Origin: Acidobacteriota bacterium
GTDB taxonomy: Bacteria > Acidobacteriota > Terriglobia > Terriglobales > Acidobacteriaceae
Direction of reading: 5' to 3'
Assembly (NCBI GenBank): GCA_021805265.1
Contig: JAJZFR010000191.1
Location: 1 to 7,549, forward strand
DNA: 7,549 nucleotides
Part shown: in pieces, positions 5,338-7,549 of the stretch
Numbering within the stretch: position 1 is the stretch's first letter
How the letters are laid out: the number at the start of each line of letters is the position of its first letter
Program-made: the position numbers and the translations under genes
The notes under the pieces: generated by a model
Database searches by the model: none
What the model was told of the DNA's origin: nothing
Seen by the model: only the letters and a program-made list of their open reading frames with translations

Positions 5338-6576
5338 ATGGCAGAGGAACCGAAGCAGGTTATACGATACTGGCTGTGGGCCGGTATCGCGGTCGTTCTG
5401 GTAGTGGTTTTTCTGCTTTCCAGACGGTTTACCGAGGATCGCATCCCGGTGCGCGCCGCGACCGCTACACGAAGCACGCTGCTCAGCACGGTGCCCACGA
5501 ATGGCCTCGTGGAGCCGACGAAGAACTACGAGTTCTACAGCCCGCTGGCGACCTCGGTAAAAGTCATTTCCGTGCATCAGGGGGACGAGGTGAAGGCCGG
5601 TCAGTTGCTGATGCAACTGGACGACGTGAATGCCCGCTCGCACGTGGCCGCAGCGGAGAGTGGATTGCGCCTTGCGCAGTCCAGCCTGGAGGCGTTGCGC
5701 GAGGGCGGCGCAACGGCGGATCGCCAGACGCTCAGCTCGAATCTTCGTCGCGCGCAACTCGACCTGACCCAGGCAAAGCAGGAGTTGAAGGCGCTCGAGA
5801 TGCTTGAGGCATCCGGAGCTGCCTCGGCGAGCGAGGTTGCCTCCAGCCGACAGCGCGAACTGCTGGCCGAGGAAACGGTCCAGACCCTCGAAGAGCGGCA
5901 GCGTGTGCGCTACTCGCCCACCGAGATGGCCCGCGTCCAGGCCGCAGTGAACGAGGCGCAGACCTCGCTCGATGCCGCTCGCGCCGTGCTTGCCCACACT
6001 ACGATTACTGCGCCCGTCGCGGGCACGGTGTATTCGATCAGCGTCGGCCAATCCGACTTTGTCGAGGAAGGCAAGCTGCTGTTGCAGATGGCCGACCTGA
6101 AACATGTGCGCGTACGTGCCTACTTCGACGAGCCGGAGATCGGTCGTCTGGCGGTCGGGCAGAAGATTCGCATTGTCTGGGATGCCGAGCCGGGCCGCGA
6201 GTGGCACGGGCATATCGCGCAGGTGCCATCGACCATCGTCAGTTACGGCACACGCAACGTCGGCGAGGTGCTGGTGGCGATTGACGACACGGAGGACGGC
6301 CTGCTGCCCGATACCCACGTGACCGTGACCGTGACCACTTCCAGCCAGCCCAACGTGCTGACCGTTCCGCGCGAGGCGCTGCATAGCGAAAGCGGCAAGC
6401 CCTACGTGTACCGCATCCTCGATGGCAAGCTCGTTCACACCGCAGTCACGACTGGCACCATCAACCTCACCCAGGTCGAGATCGTATCCGGATTGCGGGA
6501 TGGCGACGAGGTTGCCACCGGTTCTCAGAACGGCATGCCTCTCGAAGATGCGGTTCCGGTGAAGGTTGTGCGGTGA
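5338..6576 (+). CDS. Efflux periplasmic adaptor subunit (HlyD/MacA type membrane fusion protein)
   Basis: A 412-residue protein with one N-terminal membrane anchor at about 11-28 (YWLWAGIAVVLVVVFLL), then a periplasmic body. The two half-lipoyl segments are SPLATSVKVISVHQGDEVKA (about 68-87) and ITAPVAGTVYSISVGQSDFV (about 223-242). Between them lies a long helical hairpin (about 100-220) rich in Ala, Glu, Gln and Leu. A beta-barrel follows (about 255-332), and the C-terminus (about 340-412) is the membrane-proximal domain with VPREALHSESGKPYVYRI. Such adaptors link an inner-membrane RND or ABC pump to an outer-membrane TolC-like channel. The pump type cannot be told; any partner would be beyond 7549. 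The frame opens earlier at 5179, but the ATG at 5338 places the anchor as in the family. Its ribosome binding site is poor (AGAAGG only 1 nt away). Substrate unknown. Confidence 0.9.
   Translation: MAEEPKQVIRYWLWAGIAVVLVVVFLLSRRFTEDRIPVRAATATRSTLLSTVPTNGLVEPTKNYEFYSPLATSVKVISVHQGDEVKAGQLLMQLDDVNARSHVAAAESGLRLAQSSLEALREGGATADRQTLSSNLRRAQLDLTQAKQELKALEMLEASGAASASEVASSRQRELLAEETVQTLEERQRVRYSPTEMARVQAAVNEAQTSLDAARAVLAHTTITAPVAGTVYSISVGQSDFVEEGKLLLQMADLKHVRVRAYFDEPEIGRLAVGQKIRIVWDAEPGREWHGHIAQVPSTIVSYGTRNVGEVLVAIDDTEDGLLPDTHVTVTVTTSSQPNVLTVPREALHSESGKPYVYRILDGKLVHTAVTTGTINLTQVEIVSGLRDGDEVATGSQNGMPLEDAVPVKVVR
6561..6565 (+). promoter_or_regulatory. Ribosome binding site supporting the GTG start of the TPR gene
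   Basis: GAAGG lies 7 nt before the GTG at 6573, within the last codons of the adaptor gene. Together with the GTGA overlap it favours this start over a second in-frame GTG at 6609. Confidence 0.6.
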
Positions 6577-7549
6577 TTGTTCTGCGATGGTCGTGTCGGC
6601 GGTCAGAGGTGAGCCGGAATCAGTCCAGGTGCCGTTTCCTGGGGATTGCCGGCGGTTTGCCGGCGTTGGTTTTCTTCTCGACTTTCTGTTTGGCTCAGGG
6701 GACGCTGGCCGGGGCCAATGCAGCGTTGCAGGCGGGCCGGGCCGATGAGGCGCGCGGTGTGCTGGAGGCGATAGTGAAGGCGGAGCCGGCGAATGCGGAA
6801 GCCTGGAACCTGCTGGGGCGGCTCGAGTTCACGCTCGGGCACTGGGACCCGGCCGGGAACGATTGCCAGCGGGCCGTCGGCCTGAAGCCGGACCGTGCCA
6901 CGTATCATCTGTGGCTGGCGCGGGCGCTGGGCGAGCGCGCCGGACATGCGTCGTTCCTGAACGCATTCACTCTGGCTCGGCGTACGCGGGAAGAGTTTCA
7001 GGCAGCAGTGCGCATCGAGCCGAGGAACGCTGAGATGTTGACCGACCTGGCGGAGTTTGATCGCGAAGCACCCTCGGTCGTGGGCGGCGGGCTGGACAAA
7101 GCGGAGGGAATCGCGCGCCAACTGGACCAGATCGATCCTCCGCGGGCGCACGATCTGCGCGGCGAGATGGCCGCGAAGGAACACGATCCGGCGCGCGCCG
7201 AAGAGGATTTCAAGGCGGCGTTTCAAGGGGCGCAGCATCCCGCGTTTCAATGGATCGCGCTGGCCCGGTTTTATCTCCATCAGCAGCGCTGGAGCGAGAT
7301 GGAAGATGCCCTGAACCACGCCGCCACGGCTGCGCAACACGATCCCCGCGCGACGATTACCCTCTACGACGGAGCCTCGCTGCTGGCCCGCGCCAATCAC
7401 GACCTTCCCTTGTCGATCCGCTGGATGGAGATGTACGTCGCATCCTCGGACAAGACCGAAGAAGGGCCGGCCTTTGAAGCGCTGACGCGGCTCTCTCGCT
7501 GGTACCATCAGAGCGGAAATCAGGCTGCTGCGGAGCGGGATCGCGCCGC
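6573..7549 (+). CDS. Exported tetratricopeptide repeat (TPR) protein, N-terminal 325 codons (runs off the window)
   Basis: An open frame from GTG 6573 to the right edge. A basic N-terminus leads to a hydrophobic stretch, GIAGGLPALVFFSTFCLAQG at 24-43, which looks like a signal peptide with cleavage after CLA. TPR-like helix pairs follow: ALQAGRADEARGVLEAIVKAEP at about 51-72 in two halves, AEAWNLLGRLEFTLGHW onward, and DLRGEMAAKEHDPARAEEDF at about 194-213. A segment APSVVGGGLDKAEGIA at 166-181 recurs, from memory, in secreted TPR proteins. TPRs are protein-protein interaction scaffolds; no enzymatic motif is seen. The GTG overlaps the adaptor stop (GTGA), so the two are co-transcribed and probably translationally coupled. 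Without the C-terminus its partner cannot be named. If translation instead starts at GTG 6609, the signal peptide has a more standard n-region. Confidence 0.8.
   Translation, partial: MIVLRWSCRRSEVSRNQSRCRFLGIAGGLPALVFFSTFCLAQGTLAGANAALQAGRADEARGVLEAIVKAEPANAEAWNLLGRLEFTLGHWDPAGNDCQRAVGLKPDRATYHLWLARALGERAGHASFLNAFTLARRTREEFQAAVRIEPRNAEMLTDLAEFDREAPSVVGGGLDKAEGIARQLDQIDPPRAHDLRGEMAAKEHDPARAEEDFKAAFQGAQHPAFQWIALARFYLHQQRWSEMEDALNHAATAAQHDPRATITLYDGASLLARANHDLPLSIRWMEMYVASSDKTEEGPAFEALTRLSRWYHQSGNQAAAERDRA

Noticed and set aside
6319..6336. Threefold GTGACC repeat in the adaptor gene
   Set aside because: It encodes an alternating Val-Thr beta-strand in the barrel domain; codon-level repetition needs no other explanation.
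5242..6438. Long antisense open frame opposite the efflux adaptor (398 codons)
   Set aside because: Typical GC-rich mirror frame: His/Arg/Gly-rich composition, no recognisable domain, and the opposite strand has a clear membrane fusion protein.
6603..7508. Antisense open frame opposite the TPR gene (301 codons)
   Set aside because: Arg/Gln-rich composition and no family resemblance, whereas the plus-strand frame has a signal peptide, TPR helices and a coupled start.

Overview
This 7,549-base window is GC-rich bacterial chromosome from a diderm (Gram-negative-type) organism. It carries a proton-motive-force-driven TonB energising module, an envelope efflux adaptor with an inner-membrane anchor, and an exported TPR protein. 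The TonB N-terminus, the ExbB/ExbD pair and the short QueF look most like those of Acidobacteriota (Terriglobia: Granulicella, Terriglobus, Edaphobacter and relatives). That assignment is from memory of the protein style, not from a search, and is only moderately secure. There are no rRNA or tRNA genes, insertion sequences, CRISPR arrays or phage genes. It reads as ordinary core chromosome with tight gene packing.

Layout. (1) 1-1532, minus strand: exbB, exbD and the first 74 codons of tonB, in that transcription order. exbB and exbD are 2 nt apart. exbD and tonB are separated by a short linker made of 11-bp tandem units. (2) 1533-1676: a divergent control region between exbB and recN, with a perfect 6-5-6 palindrome and an AT-rich island just before recN. 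(3) 1677-3362, plus strand: complete recN, a DNA double-strand-break repair ATPase. (4) 3370-5134, minus strand: queF (7-cyano-7-deazaguanine reductase, queuosine pathway) followed by a Spinster-type MFS transporter. The 91-base gap between them holds a 23-bp tandem duplication. The MFS gene converges on recN with only 7 bases between stop codons. (5) 5135-5337: a divergent control region for queF and the efflux adaptor. (6) 5338-7549, plus strand: an HlyD/MacA-type periplasmic adaptor translationally coupled (GTGA overlap) to an exported TPR protein that runs off the window.

How the genes work together. ExbB and ExbD form the proton channel that powers TonB, which energises outer-membrane TonB-dependent receptors. 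RecN acts alone in recombinational repair. QueF makes preQ1 for tRNA queuosine. The downstream MFS transporter has no proven link to it beyond position. The adaptor would connect an inner-membrane efflux pump, probably encoded beyond the right edge, to an outer-membrane channel.

Most notable: the exbD-tonB linker is four 11-bp units, each carrying ATGA. They create three successive four-codon mini-ORFs, each ending in a TGA that overlaps the next ATG, and the last delivers the ribosome to the tonB start. It looks like a termination-reinitiation ladder. Second, recN and queF share a -10-like hexamer exactly 6 nt before the ATG and lack good ribosome binding sites, which suggests leaderless mRNAs.
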